Positions 13,363-25,622 of a DNA stretch of 64,000 bases are shown here, piece by piece (the first letter of the stretch is position 1; each line of letters opens with the position of its first letter). Origin of the DNA: Nemopilema nomurai (taxonomy: Eukaryota > Cnidaria > Scyphozoa > Rhizostomeae > Rhizostomatidae); NCBI GenBank assembly GCA_003864495.1, contig ML133389.1:2925848-2989847 (forward strand). The letters run 5' to 3'. Below the pieces are notes generated by a model that ran no database searches, was not told where the DNA came from, and saw only the letters and a program-made list of their open reading frames with translations. Both the position numbers and the translations under genes were made by a program.

Positions 13363-16300
13363 ATGGGGGCTGAAAGTTCGACTCTGTCCGAGATTGACAA
13401 CAACCAAGTCATTAGTGAGTTAGTAGGCAGCAAGAAGAAGGAAAGAGATGAAGAATTTTGGGAAGAGCTTCTCAATTTCAGATTTGAAGCTCCAGAAGAT
13501 AGGTTGGTAGACTGCTCTCTTTCATTATCCGTTGTTTCTGCGATTGTTGTTGTTCGATATATGGTTGACTTGTTTCTTAGAGTTTTAGTTTTCTTAGAGT
13601 TCCAAGAAGGTTGAATATTATGGGCTGATGTTGTTGGTATAATTTTGTTGTAAAAAAGTATTTTTCTTCAAAAACCAAGGCACAGAGGAGGTCATCTATA
13701 AATGTCAATGGAGATTGGCTTTGAGTTGAAAATCAAGAATCAACAATGAGCTCACTCTGCAGAAAAAGTGGGAGGGCGAGAGAGAAAGTGGGAGGATGTG
13801 TAAGAAAGTGGAAGGATAAGGAGCCAACTTCTAAACAATCTGCCATTATTTTTGCATAGGATATTGCACCTCTTTTGTACCTGTAACCTAAATCCTTGAA
13901 CCCTAAAATCCCTTGGAATATGAGAACCAGAATGCAGTTACATGTTTCTAATCGATTTTACCTGTTTTCCATCTCTGCATGTCTAATTTACTTAAATATA
14001 TTCACTAGCTCCAATGAGTTAATCTCAGGTCCTTTTACATCCCTGAACCAAACCTTGTGGACAAATGTAGTATCCCGTTTTTTGTCTTTCTATATTGGTC
14101 ATAGCTTCCTATTCTTTCCTTACCTGCTAAGACTGCATGCATCCTTTACTGTCCTAAAAACATTTTTAATCTGCATGTCATTTGACGTGGATGCTCCATT
14201 ATTTTCTTACAGTACTGTTACAGCCTCTTGTCCCTAGTCTTCCATCCCAGGATCCAACTTTCCATCTTTTTTGATTAACCATGCTTTGGAAAAGTCCAAG
14301 TACTCAATTTGGCTTGGTTTGCCAGATTGATTAAAATATTTGATAAGATGACCCAGACAAATGAGCTTGGCATTTCCAACGAGGATTTCTTGGAATAAAG
14401 TTAAATAAAGTGTTTGTTGGATTCCCCCACGTACATGTCAAGGCTTTGAGCTTTTTAATGCTGCTAAAGGTGGTTCTAGTAGAAATGTGTCACATGTTAT
14501 TTCATTGACATATCAGCCATTGTTTATGAAATATTCTATTGTGCTGTTTGCAGTTGCTGCTAAGTCTTTCTGGTGAGAGTTATTTCTAGTGACTCTCTTT
14601 CTATTGACTTTCTTTCTAGTTACTTTTTTTCTAGTGACTTTCTTTCTAGTAACTTTCTTTCTAGTAACTTTCAAAGAGTTCCTTTTTAGTGTGTGAATAA
14701 TTATAGTTCTGCTGTTCTGTGTTTTTTTCAACTAGATGTTACTTTAGCGGGCCATTAGACAAAATCCTATTCTTTTCATAATTTCTTTTCTTATCAAACC
14801 AGTCAAAGTCTTTTCTTCTTCGTTTATCTTAGTCTTCCATTTTAAAAGACTTTTTCATCTTTGCTGGTGTTCACAGCTAGCATGTGTATTGATTTTATCT
14901 GTTTCAGAGATGGTTCAAAGCTTCTGGAAGAGTCCATTGAAAATGTTTGTAGAAAAATTGGTATGGTATTTTCACTTTCTTTGACTTATCTCTTACAAGG
15001 AGTGAGGGAAGCAATGATTACTATGTCGAGAGGCATTATCTCCATTTCATTTCACTTAATTTTAATTTATATTCTTTTTAATATTTTGTTTTTGAAAAGT
15101 TATATTTCATAAATTGAGCTGTGCTTTAATTGAATAATTTACTTGGGCTGCCTATCTGCTTATGTTTTTTGTGACAACTGAACTCTATTTTGAAAAGCAT
15201 GATCAGTCCAGACGGGAACACCATAACCAATTTTTAGTCTGTTACTGACAAATCTCCTTGCATGCTTTTATAAAATAGAAATTGAAAGGCTGGTTTTAGT
15301 AGTCAAAGCAATATGGATTCCGAATCTTTGATTGGTTGAAAGCGCTGAAAATGAAATTCTCCTAAGTGATTCTACCAACTACTTTTCCCTAAAGAAGCAA
15401 CATCATGCCTTATTTAGGCCTCCAATCCAGGCGGTTTGTAAAATGTGAATCTGTTTAGTTAATTGGCTAAATATGTAGGAATAAGTAGAATTTATCTCAA
15501 TTAGTATACAGGATAACGCACCATTTAAGATACAATTTCCCTTTCAGCACTTACACCGTCCCAACCTCAAATGCTATAGAGTTATAACTATGGACTCATG
15601 CAGAATTGTAGTCTATTTTTGAAAATTATTTTATTTTTTATAATCACTGTAGGGACTGTTTGAAACCTTGTGTAGTATGAAAACTGCACCAAAAACCTGA
15701 GGTGCCATATGATGAAAGTATTATTCAACCTGAGAATTCTTTGCAGCTTCAAACAATCACGTGACTGGCAATTTTACCACCCTGGTTGGAGTGTTCGTCT
15801 TTCATGTTCAAAATCTTATTGTCAATCCCAAAAAACAAAAGAAGTGAGTTTAAATGTTGTTGTTGTTGTAATTGCTCTTCCACAGCATTTCCTTCACAGA
15901 GCACAGCACGTTTTTGGAAGAATTCTTTTTATCTTTCTTTAACACAAGGCTCTTAACTTCTTTTCTACATGATTTACCTTTCCTTAAAACAATCACATTG
16001 TAAAACACCATTTTTTATCTATACTTCAGTAAATTATCTCACAATGAAAGATTGCAGTCATGATTTAATGCTCTTTTTGCAATAATCCTTTCATAAACCC
16101 ATTTGCTTTCCTACTCCATCAAAGTAACCAACTTTGTTCTTGCTCACTAATTTTGTACAGTGTCTTTTATTTTCAAAGCAAAATCGGTTAACTGCTTCAC
16201 ATACCTTGGTGCTTTGCAATTTATTTCGTGCCTCCCCCAGGATGCATTGTTTATGTTTGGGTCTCTTTTTGTTTAGCTTTGAAGACTGCCAAAAGCCAGG

Positions 16301-19300
16301 GAATGCCCTGCTCATAATTCGTTGTGTGTGCAAGTATATGGTCAACAGCTTACCTGAGCAAGAATTGGTGAGACAGTTCAATACATTGCCATCTTGTGAA
16401 GGTGAGGAAGCCTTTTGGAAAAACTTTGATTGTGCTTGATGTTGCTAGTACTTTTATAGATGATAAGAACAAATGTTGATGACTTTGATTTTAATGTTTT
16501 TGAGCAACCTTTACACTTAGATTGGACATACTGTAAAATATTGGACATACTGTATGTTGGATACAGGTCCTTGCTTTATACAATTTTTTTATCTGACCAA
16601 GCAAACGGGCATAAACATTGATAAATTGTTATTATTTCACAATAGCAAGAAAAAGTGGACCTAGTTTTTGCATTGCTAAAGTACTTTTTTCATCCGACAC
16701 TCCCTTGAGTATGCAAACGTCGGAAGATAACCAAAAACTAATCAAACAAATAGCCAGATGCGGATCGAAAACACTAGAGGGTGATAAGCAGAGTGTGAGA
16801 TTGGTTATAATTGACTAATCAGCCTTACTTTAGAAGAACCCTAGGGAAAAGAGGAACTCTTTCTGTCTACGTAGAATGGGATTTTCCATTGAAATATGAC
16901 AGACTCCCATTTATTCTGACAGTGGTAATGCTGGTTAAAATGGCGTTTGCTGGAATTGGTTTGAGATCAAGAATATTCAAATGCTATGAATAAGAAAAAA
17001 TTTGTTTAAGAGAATCTTGAATACTGTACGTCTTAATTCACCAACTGCAATCAATATTTAGATTTAGATCAATCAATCAATCAATCAATTTACCAAAGTT
17101 GTCATTGTTTTCAGGAACAAGGACCATATTTGAAGAGTTTCTCCTTGCCTGCTCTCAAATCATTTCCAAAATACCTGTGACGTAAGTGAGCAGTATCCAG
17201 TGTTTTTATATCATGCTTTTTGTAGCATTTATCTAAGCTTAAACAGATCTAACTTTTTTATTACTTTTGTAGCAACGAGAGTTTAAAAAAATGATGATCA
17301 TTGAATTGTGTAACGGTTGGCTTTTGTGTTTCATGATTTCTCTGTTGCGCTATAGTCATATGTCCTGAGTCCTGTTGTGTCACCCTTTCCATCCCACTAG
17401 CTCGGGATTCCCTTGTGTCTCCTTAGCTATTCTCTTCCACCAATTGGCTTTCTTTGCACTTTATAAAGTACATTTATTAGTCGACCCTTGTTTTGAAGGA
17501 GTGAAACCTATTACCTACATCTGGAGGCTCTGAATGTTTTGATCGTCTTGTTGTCAGTACAAATGCAAGAAGTTAGGCCAACCACGTCTAGCGTTATACA
17601 CTTGTCCATAATGAACAGCAAATGGTGAGTCGTTATTATTTAGGCATTTAGCCATTTAGTTAATGTAGTTTGTGACCCTGCATTGCATATTTTTCTAATG
17701 AAAAATCTGATTGGTTGCTGATACAAGCCTTAAAATGTTTACGTCAGGAGTCTGGTACCGGGCCTTTGTTACTAACAGCCTTGTGACCTCCTCACACTGA
17801 GTGTTAAAGTATCGTTGCGATTCATCAAGTTTCTTTTTGTGCCATTGTTGGAACAAGTTTCGAAGTACCTGGTGTAAAGAACGTTTGAAAGATTTTCTAG
17901 TATCTGCGAGAATCACTAACGGTCCTCACCTTGATACGCAGGCTGCAGTAATATTAATGTAATATTAGTAATATTAATATAATAATAGTAATATTTTAAT
18001 GTTTTTCATTTCATTCTTTAGTTTTTCTTCTTATGCATTATATTCTCAGCTCATTATATTCATGTAATATCTTTCTCATCGAAATCTTTGAAATTGACAG
18101 AAAAGTTTATTAAAACTTCTCCGATTTCTAGTGCCATGAAGTGTTTGTGAATATTGAGTAAAAGTTTGCAAGGCTCGAAATTTACCAGTGTAGAAATCTG
18201 CCAGCTAAGATTTTTTCGGCACCCGTGCTGTCACGTGATGATTTGTGCCATTCATATTTCCCACCCTCTTCTAAAACGTACATCATGTTTGGATCATTAT
18301 CTTGCTTTCCATTTTCAAACAAAGAATTGTTCAAAACGTATTTATTAGCACAGTAAGTTTTTTAAACATTATTTTATTATTTTTACAGACATTAAAGTAT
18401 TTTTTATTTTTAGCTCCCAAAGTGCCAATCAAGTGATCCAAAAACTCTTTGAGAACTACATGAAGAATGATTTGCTCCCAAGTGAAGACGATGGCTCTGG
18501 TTTTTTCAGTCGAACACTTTGTAAGTTTTTTCTATTTTAACATTGGACATCTCCACGCCCTAATCTCCCGGGGAGATGTTTTGCCCACGCTTGCCTTTGA
18601 GCATTGGCTGCCGGAAACTGTCAATGTGACCATGCAAAAGTTGTTGTCTCTTACGATTCTGCTTCCTGGCTAGAATTTCTGAAGCAACATTAATGAAATT
18701 TGTGACAGAAAGACCTAGCTCCTTTGTGCGTTAAGAGGTACAACTTAATTGGCAGTGGAAGTTGGAAGTTTTGAGAATGGGTTTAAAGATTTTTTGATGG
18801 TCATTTTCAGGTTTGGCTGTTTCGGGTGTTCCTTAACGATGCGTTGGGTGGGAATTCAATTAGCTGGCACTGCCCGGAAAACGATGACCGAATGTTTGGG
18901 ACACTAATTAAAAGCGTATGATACACTGCAAAGCTTCGGCTTCCATCCTTTTGGATTTTTCTGTAACCAATTTGGCTTTTTGTTTCTTAGCAACCGTTTG
19001 GTCCATGTTTGGTGGCGGTGATGATCTTGACCCAGATGTACTTCGACCTTTGGCCAATCATAGTCTCCTGCTGCTACTCATTCTACCCAATCAGCTGACA
19101 AAGGACGCTAATAAGTACAGGGAGGCCATGTTTTCATGTAAAGGACAAAGGTCATCAAGCAAAAGCCAGAGTTCAAAGGACAAAGGTCAGGGATTTTTTG
19201 CAATGTTACCTTTGCTTCAGTGTCATGGACATTGTGAATAGGGATTTGAAGCACAGTTACATAGTGCTGTATTTGTAGCATAACGCACTGTTTGTGATTC

Positions 19301-22300
19301 ATGATTCAGTGATTGCCCTTGACCGATTCCATTACGGTTTAACAGGACCTGATTTCTCCTATTGAAGCTACTTAGCTGCTGCGATATTGAAATTAATTTA
19401 AGATAAGCTAGAAATGGCCAGGCCAGTTTTTGCATACTTAAATGTGTTCATTTTAATGGTTTCGCTTGCTGGTTCTAAAGAGGCTCCACGATCAATTACA
19501 ATTTTGCGAGACGCTAGAAAGCTAAATCAAAGTGTGTAGAATTTATAAGCAATAGTTTGGATGTGTTGCTAGTGCCAGATAAATGTTATTTTGATTTGCA
19601 TCTGTTTTGTTGTTTTCTCAGAAAGTGCAAACACGGGAGATTTGCTTTTGAACTTCAACAGTCTTTACTCATCCATTTGTCGGTAAGTTGCGTTGAGTCG
19701 CATTATAGGTATTTGATTATTGTCGAAGGTTTCCTTGTTAAAGGAGGTAGTGTCCTAGTTTCGTATAGTTCCTCGTTAATTAGCAAGTCTATTGGAGTTG
19801 CGCTTTTCTTGGCCTCATTTTGAGAACGAGTTTAGGCATATATTTTTTGTTTTAAAAGCCAATTCTTTTAAAAGCCTTACTTTTTCTTCGTTTCTCAAAC
19901 AAATATGTTAGCAGCCATTTGCCGGTAAGGTGATTGATATGGGAATGTTTTTATTACATTTATTTTTCTTAATATAATATATATTTATATCATATATAAT
20001 ATACTCGATATATATCACTTGCTTCCCATTTTGAGTGACGCGGCTTCTCACAATTCTACGTCGCATGTTTTTAAGAAAGCTTGTAATGGGAATTTCAAGA
20101 CTTTTTGCGTCGTTAAAGGTGCAATCTGGTATTGTGGAATCGATATGACGCATTGAAAGTGATATTAATCGGCACTGTTTCATGTTAAAGGAGGTAGTGT
20201 CCTAGTCCTGCAATGTTTTTTAATAGTTTTATACAAGTCTGTAAAATTTAATCTTTTTTCGCCTCGTTAAAAGAATAGATTTGGGCAGATTTCTCTTGTT
20301 ATCAAGCAATTTTTACTTCTTATTTTAAATTTTTGTTTCTCAAACTAATACGATTGCAGCCATTTTGAGGCCCTGATTCAACTGATCTTGATTCCTCAGG
20401 GACCTTAGCCTCGATCAGACTGTGCTGCTACTGTATCTCCTGTTTCACCAGAACGAGGATTTCATGAGCCACGTTTTAAAGCGAAGCGACCTTGGAAACC
20501 TGGTCAGTTGTGCCATTGGTTACCTTTTAATAGCATCCCCAACTGAGTTATTCGAAGAAGTTCAAATTGAAGGCACACATCGCTTTTCAACTGTGCGATA
20601 AAAAGGCCCATTTGACTTTTGCTTAGCACTTAAAGATATACCAGGCTTTTACAGACTCATTAGTAATATTGTAATTTTCTATAATGATAGTTTTTATGTT
20701 CCTGAGGTTTTCTTCCATTCTGAAAGGACCCATGTGTTCCCTTTCTGCAGAGTAACCTACGAATTCTTTCAGCCCATATGTAAACAAAAATTCTTGTTTG
20801 TGTACCCCTTGGTAAAAACAACCTATTTGTCCCCCAATTAGCTTACCCTTGTCGCTCTGCACTTAAAGTGAGACCCTTTCCGCTAGTATTGTTAGAAAAC
20901 TGGTGGCAAACTGCTTATATTACATGGTCAAACTTCTGCCTTCCGTGACCTTTTCTTTCCTCTTTTTTCGTTTTAGGTTGTGCCACTTCTAGAAATCCTG
21001 TACAATGCGGAGGAGCGAAACTCCCACCTGACCTACATGACACTGATTGTCCTATTGATTCTCAGTCAAGAAGAACAATTCAATTTGCAAACACACAACA
21101 CAGTAAGTCATATTTTTCTCGGACCAGCGTCACTTGTCTTCGTCACGCCATCGAAATTCAAATCGAAGTACGTAATTAAGCTTTAAACACAATTCAGTTT
21201 AATGGTTAGATACATAGTACAGTTAAATAAAGTTAAAAAATAAAATTGTGATATGGCCCAGTTGGCAGAATACCAGGTTACGCATGGTTTTTGGGGCCTT
21301 TTAATGTTTTTTATATTCGTCAGAAACAATCTTTGGTACAGTGTAGTGCCATGCGCCATGCAATAACCAACGAAATAGTCTTCTAGTCCTAAGGTTGGTC
21401 CCCATGGTCGATCCCTCTGCTGCATTATCGTTTCCCCAAAACCTTCCAGATTATACCGGAAGTTCCTTGGTACTCAGACCGAAAACTTCACGATGTGTCT
21501 GTCGGCGACTTGTTGTTGTTGGTGTTAATTCGAATGGTACAGCGGAACATCTTCAAAATGAGGGTGAGAAAACTGTTGCACGCACCGAAACGAGGCCTCT
21601 TGCGGTAGTCCTTAACTCGTGATCTTGTCGCACTCTTAACCAATGCAACATGTCAGTTATCAATACCCAGCTATTTATGTTTTTCTCTGTACGACTCTGT
21701 TTTTCATATGATATTGGCTGACCCTATTAATTTTCCACTGCCTTTTACAAATGTTGGCAGTAGCTTTTTCAAAACAAACGTTCGATCGATCAGTTTTTTA
21801 TTGAATTATCACGTATGTCTTCAGTTTTATTCTTAAACGTCAAGTCAGTCAAGGACAATAGAAAGATCATCAGACCAACATTTGGTTATGCAAGTCTGAT
21901 CTTGTTCTGAAGATCCCAGACTCGCTTTTATAAAGAATCTCAGATCTCTTAGCAGAACCTTTTCATCTGACGGAGAATGAATCAGAACTAACCCAGCGCT
22001 GTGTTATTTGTTTCCCTTTTTGCTTCAACCACTCCCTGGACCAAATGCTAATTCGCCTCTTCTGCTTCCCCGTCTCTGATCTCTTTGTTTGCCCCAGGAC
22101 AAGTACTTGCACACGAACTGCCTTGCTACCTTGGCTAATATGTCGGCCAGTTTTAACAACCTTGGCTCATACGCGTGCGATCGATTCTTCAGGTATTTTC
22201 TCTTTGTCCAGAACCATTTTTGTTTTTGCTTCGCATTCCATTTTCTTTCGCATCCATCGACCGCAATGAAGGAGGATGGGAACGCCCATTACAGTCATAG

Positions 22301-25242
22301 TAAATTATTCGTTTTTGAAGGGTTTTCCTGAAGACTTTCGGCTGACAAACCATTGAGGCTCAAGTCGATTAATGTTACAAATAATCTCAATATTTTGTTA
22401 TGACAAATGAGCTTCTTCTAAGTGCTGACCAAATTGGAGGATGTTCCTGTGAGGCCTAGCAGAAGCACGCGTTTTATGATCGATTATCCAGTTTCGTGCT
22501 GAATGCTAGCTTGTTTTCCCGTTTTGAAGCGATGTAATTCAAGTGAATTAGGCGGACGAGCAAAAAGACTTTCAATGCTTAAAATGTCATCGGGCTGAAG
22601 GATGCAACCATTTTGTTGTTCTGCAGAGTTCTGGCACAGCTGCTCAAGCGACACAAGAAGATGTCGAGAAATGTCATCGTTTCCAAGGAGAATGATCAAG
22701 ATGAGGCTAGTGTCATTTGTGATTCCAAAGTTTGCTGTTTTGAAGTCAGTTGGTTCCTTCTTAGCTGCTTATTTGGTCTGAAAATCAACCCGCAGCTATA
22801 TCTGTAGTTAGATGTTCTGCAAATATGTAGCCTAGCCTTCATTGATATGTAGTGCTTTTCTTAGTGTAGTTTCGTTTCATTTGCGAATGGTTTATCCATA
22901 CTTTATGGAATCAACTTGCTTCTCGAATCGCAGAGTGGATTGTCATACATTAGCATGATCTTCTTATCTGCGCATAAATTATTGTGTTGTGTCAAACATC
23001 TGGCCGTTGTGGGATTTGTATGCGTGACGTCATTGTTAAATGAAACATACGATCATTGTTCATAGATTTACTTGCCATTGTAACACACCCCTTATCATTT
23101 CAGTTTGCAGATTGTAGCGTCCTAGAGGAAATCATTCGCATGTTTCTTGAAATCATCAATTCTTGCATCATGACGAAGCTCAGAGAAAATCCCAATCTCG
23201 TTTACACGCTGCTTCATGAAAAAGAGACCATCGAGGAGTTGGAGAGCAATCCAAAGTTCCAGGACACCATGTTCAATGTCAATCTTGTAAGTGGAACAAA
23301 CGTGAGCCCCTAAATGCAGTCTTAAATCCCGGCATCTGCACTATTCTCACCAGTCTACCAGCAACTCAACTTATTTTCGTCTCTCTCCCAGCAACTTCAC
23401 CTTCTCTTGTCTCTCTCCCAGCAACTGAACTAATTCCCGTCTCTCACCACGCAGCTGAACTAAAGTATCGTCTCTCTCCTAGCAACTGCATCTATTCTCA
23501 TCAGTCTCCCAGCAACTGAACTAAATCGCATCTCTCTCACTGTAACTGCACTAATTCTTTGACGTCTTTCGCTCAGCAGCTGCGATAATTTCCTCATGTG
23601 TCTCCTCTCGCAACGGCGCCTTTACGATGCTGTTAAAACTCCAGTCCATTGAGAATCCGGTGCGAATCTATTTCGAATCCGTTTCGAATCTTTTTCGAAT
23701 CCATTTAGATTCCGTTTCGATCCATTTCGAATCCGTTGCGAATCCGTTTCGAAGTCATTTCGCACTTAAGCCCCGGCAAAACGACTGGACATTTTCACTG
23801 AACATGCACTGGACAAATGTCCAGCGTAAATGTTGCGTCGTTTTGCCACCTTGTCCAGTCTTGTTCAGTAATGTTGAGTGTTGTTCAGTCGATTTTGAAG
23901 GTAATCAAAAATGTTCAGTGGACAGGATTAAAATTCTTTTGTTCATAGATGTTGTAGAGAAATGTTCAGTCGTTTTGCTACTCTACTGAACATTGTCCAG
24001 TTCGCGCACGCGCAATGAATGTAATGGATTGGACTTGGCACGAATTTATTTCCATTATTCAAATCTTCAACAAGCTTTAAACACAGTGGAAAGAAATGGA
24101 ATCAACATTAAACTTCAATTCGAAGAAGAGCAGGAAAAGGCATTTCATTGGTAACGACGAGTCTGAAGATATTAACTTTAATTCCGATGAGGAAAGCGAT
24201 GGCAGAGAGCACGAGTACGGCGATTTTTACGAGCCTGGCAGGTTTTGTAGCTAGTTTTCCCGCGCGCATTGTTCCACAGTGTAAAAGTTCACTGGACAAT
24301 GTTCAGTCGTTTTGCCACCACCAAAATTTCTGAATGTCCACACACTGAACAAGTGAGCAATGTTCAATGTATGACCAGTGCAAATGTCCAGTCGTTTTGC
24401 CGGGGCTTTACCTAAATACAGATTGCTAACCTAAATAGTCTTACTTTACTGTAGAGCTGTTATTAAGTTGTTTTTATATGATGAGTTGTTTTTCATTCTG
24501 TCATTGTAGGTTCTCTCCTACTTCAATGCGAGGCTTGAAAAATACTCAGATGATTCTTTGTCAGTCGAGGCGGTGCATGACGTAATCAGAAAAGAACTTG
24601 GTAGCCTTCCAGTTGATCAATTTAAGGTGATGCTTCGCTTTAAAGGGGGTAGCTATTGTTTCCAGGAGATTCACTCAGATTTACTGATATTCTCCAGAGA
24701 GCTTTTCCTCTTATTTGTCAGATCCCTCAAGGGTCGTCTCAACGGTTTCACCTTCAATACGAGAGAGCCATTTGTCTTGACTCCCCCCCCCTTCTGTCCC
24801 ATTCCATTCTTGGACTTTTGCGTTTCGTTCCGCCCGTTTTCCAGTTTTCCTGATTTTAGTACTTTGATTACCACCTTAACCTTCTCACCTTCTATATGCC
24901 CACCCCGATTTCTCGCCGGCACCAATTTCACCCAGTCAGTCAGATGATTTTTTCAATATTTTCATCGATCAATATTTTAATCGATCAAAAAAGAGTCTCT
25001 GATGCTGTTGTTCTGAAGATTACTATAGTTTAAAGGCTCAGTTCCTGCCACTTCCTCTTCTTGAAATAATTTCGTATTCGATTTAGAAATTCCCGGAGCT
25101 CCGCTTCAGGTACATGGAAGAAGACTGCCCTGAAGAATTCTTCGTGCCATACGTTTGGTCACTGGTCTTCAAATCTTCATATATTTACTGGGACCTCAAG
25201 AAAATCGCACTCTTCCAACTCTCACCGCCCAAAGAATCTTAG
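13363..25242 (+). CDS. DYM: Dymeclin (DYM), 17 coding exons
   Basis: Dymeclin is a conserved Golgi-associated protein; human DYM defects cause Dyggve-Melchior-Clausen dysplasia. Coding exons: 13363-13502, 14908-14960, 15747-15843, 16277-16401, 17115-17181, 17499-17624, 18414-18520, 18991-19185, 19622-19682, 20400-20502, 20977-21102, 21450-21563, 22098-22192, 22627-22744, 23104-23286, 24510-24626 and 25087-25242. They join in frame to 660 residues; human DYM has 669. The N-terminus MGAESS keeps the glycine-2 myristoylation context of the family. Strong matches include [53 protein letters not shown] and, near the C-terminus, [13 protein letters not shown]. Exon 6 could start three bases later (17502). 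Exon 14 uses a GTCAGT donor and is the weakest boundary. The gene lies between the two SMAD genes. Confidence 0.95.
14578..14671. repeat. 15-bp tandem repeat in DYM intron 1
   Basis: About six imperfect copies of a 15-base unit, roughly TTTCTAGTGACTTTC, lie in the first DYM intron. The reverse frame yields a Lys-Thr-Arg repeat peptide that is only translation of the array. Confidence 0.75.
17069..17092. repeat. AATC tetranucleotide microsatellite in DYM intron 4
   Basis: A short perfect run of the unit AATC lies just upstream of DYM exon 5 (17115-17181). It has no other visible role. Confidence 0.7.
19737..20365. repeat. Degenerate ~447-bp direct duplication in DYM intron 9
   Basis: A 23-base identical stretch starting GTTAAAGGAGGTAGTGTCC occurs at 19737 and again at 20184. 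Both copies continue into similar T-rich sequence and end at a related GCAGCCATTT segment (about 19912 and 20355). The second copy runs to just before DYM exon 10. This looks like an old tandem duplication of intron sequence that has diverged. AT-rich sequence at 19960-20010 lies between the copies. Confidence 0.55.
23335..23615. repeat. Degenerate ~32-bp tandem repeat in DYM intron 15
   Basis: The phrase TCTCTCCCAGCAACTGAACTA and its variants recur about eight times at roughly 30-35 base spacing, starting just after DYM exon 15. It is pyrimidine-rich with many CAG acceptor-like trinucleotides, but it shows no coding continuity. Confidence 0.65.
23640..23765. repeat. Short tandem repeat TTTCGAATCCG, 11-12 bp unit
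   Basis: About ten copies of a TTCGAATCC-like unit lie between the preceding repeat and the left end of the MITE. The element appears to have inserted at the edge of this array. Confidence 0.65.
23769..24407. mobile_element. Non-autonomous PIF/Harbinger-like MITE in DYM intron 15
   Basis: This 639-base element has terminal inverted repeats that start AGCCCCGGCAAAACGACTGG and match for about 32 bases with one mismatch. It is flanked on both sides by TTA (23766-23768 and 24408-24410). A 3-bp TTA target duplication is typical of the PIF/Harbinger superfamily. The interior carries several further copies of the subterminal words TGTTCAGTCGTTTTGC and ACTGGACA in both orientations. No transposase is present. 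A 52-codon open frame at 24096-24254 (acidic, starting [11 protein letters not shown]) may be a remnant of the parent element or may be chance. The superfamily call is inferred from the TSD and TIR layout only. Confidence 0.85.
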
Positions 25243-25504
25243 TCTTTTCTTGGTAACGTTTATGATTATGCTGTTATGACAACGCCCCAAAGTATTGGAG
25301 GTTTGCGAAAAAGGGTGTACAGGCAACCGAAAGGGTCAGAGAATTCGTTCTGAAAAGCAAAAGCATAAGAGTATAATTAAATCAAAGAGCTTTTCTCGCA
25401 CATTTTAGAATAATTGAACGACAGATAATGATTTATGTATAGCAGTTACGTAGTCGATCTCATGAAAATTTTGCAACTCAACTGAGTTTGTTTCCATCTA
25501 AGTT

Positions 25505-25510
25505 AATAAA
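25505..25510 (+). terminator. Possible polyadenylation signal (AATAAA) of DYM
   Basis: This AATAAA lies 262 bases after the DYM stop codon and immediately before a tandem repeat. Another AATAAA occurs at about 26057, so the true 3' end is uncertain. Confidence 0.35.
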
Positions 25511-25622
25511 ACTGTGGGTATTTTGCTATACTTATGCCTGGGTGTTTTGCTATACTTATGCCTGGGTGTTTTGCTATACTTATGCCTGGGTGTTTTGCTA
25601 TACTTATGCCTGGGTGTTTTTT
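25511..25622. repeat. 24-bp tandem repeat downstream of DYM
   Basis: Four nearly identical copies of a 24-base unit containing TTTTGCTATACTTATGCC lie here. The forward frame gives an eight-residue periodic peptide, which is an artefact of the array. Confidence 0.85.

Noticed and set aside
14513..14731. Minus-strand open frame with Lys-Val-Thr-Arg repeats
   Set aside because: It is the translation of the 15-bp repeat in DYM intron 1 and has no family match or splice support.
19151..19185. Earlier donor at 19151 that would shorten DYM exon 8 by 35 bases
   Set aside because: It would end in phase 2, while exon 9 needs phase 1; the donor after 19185 joins in frame.
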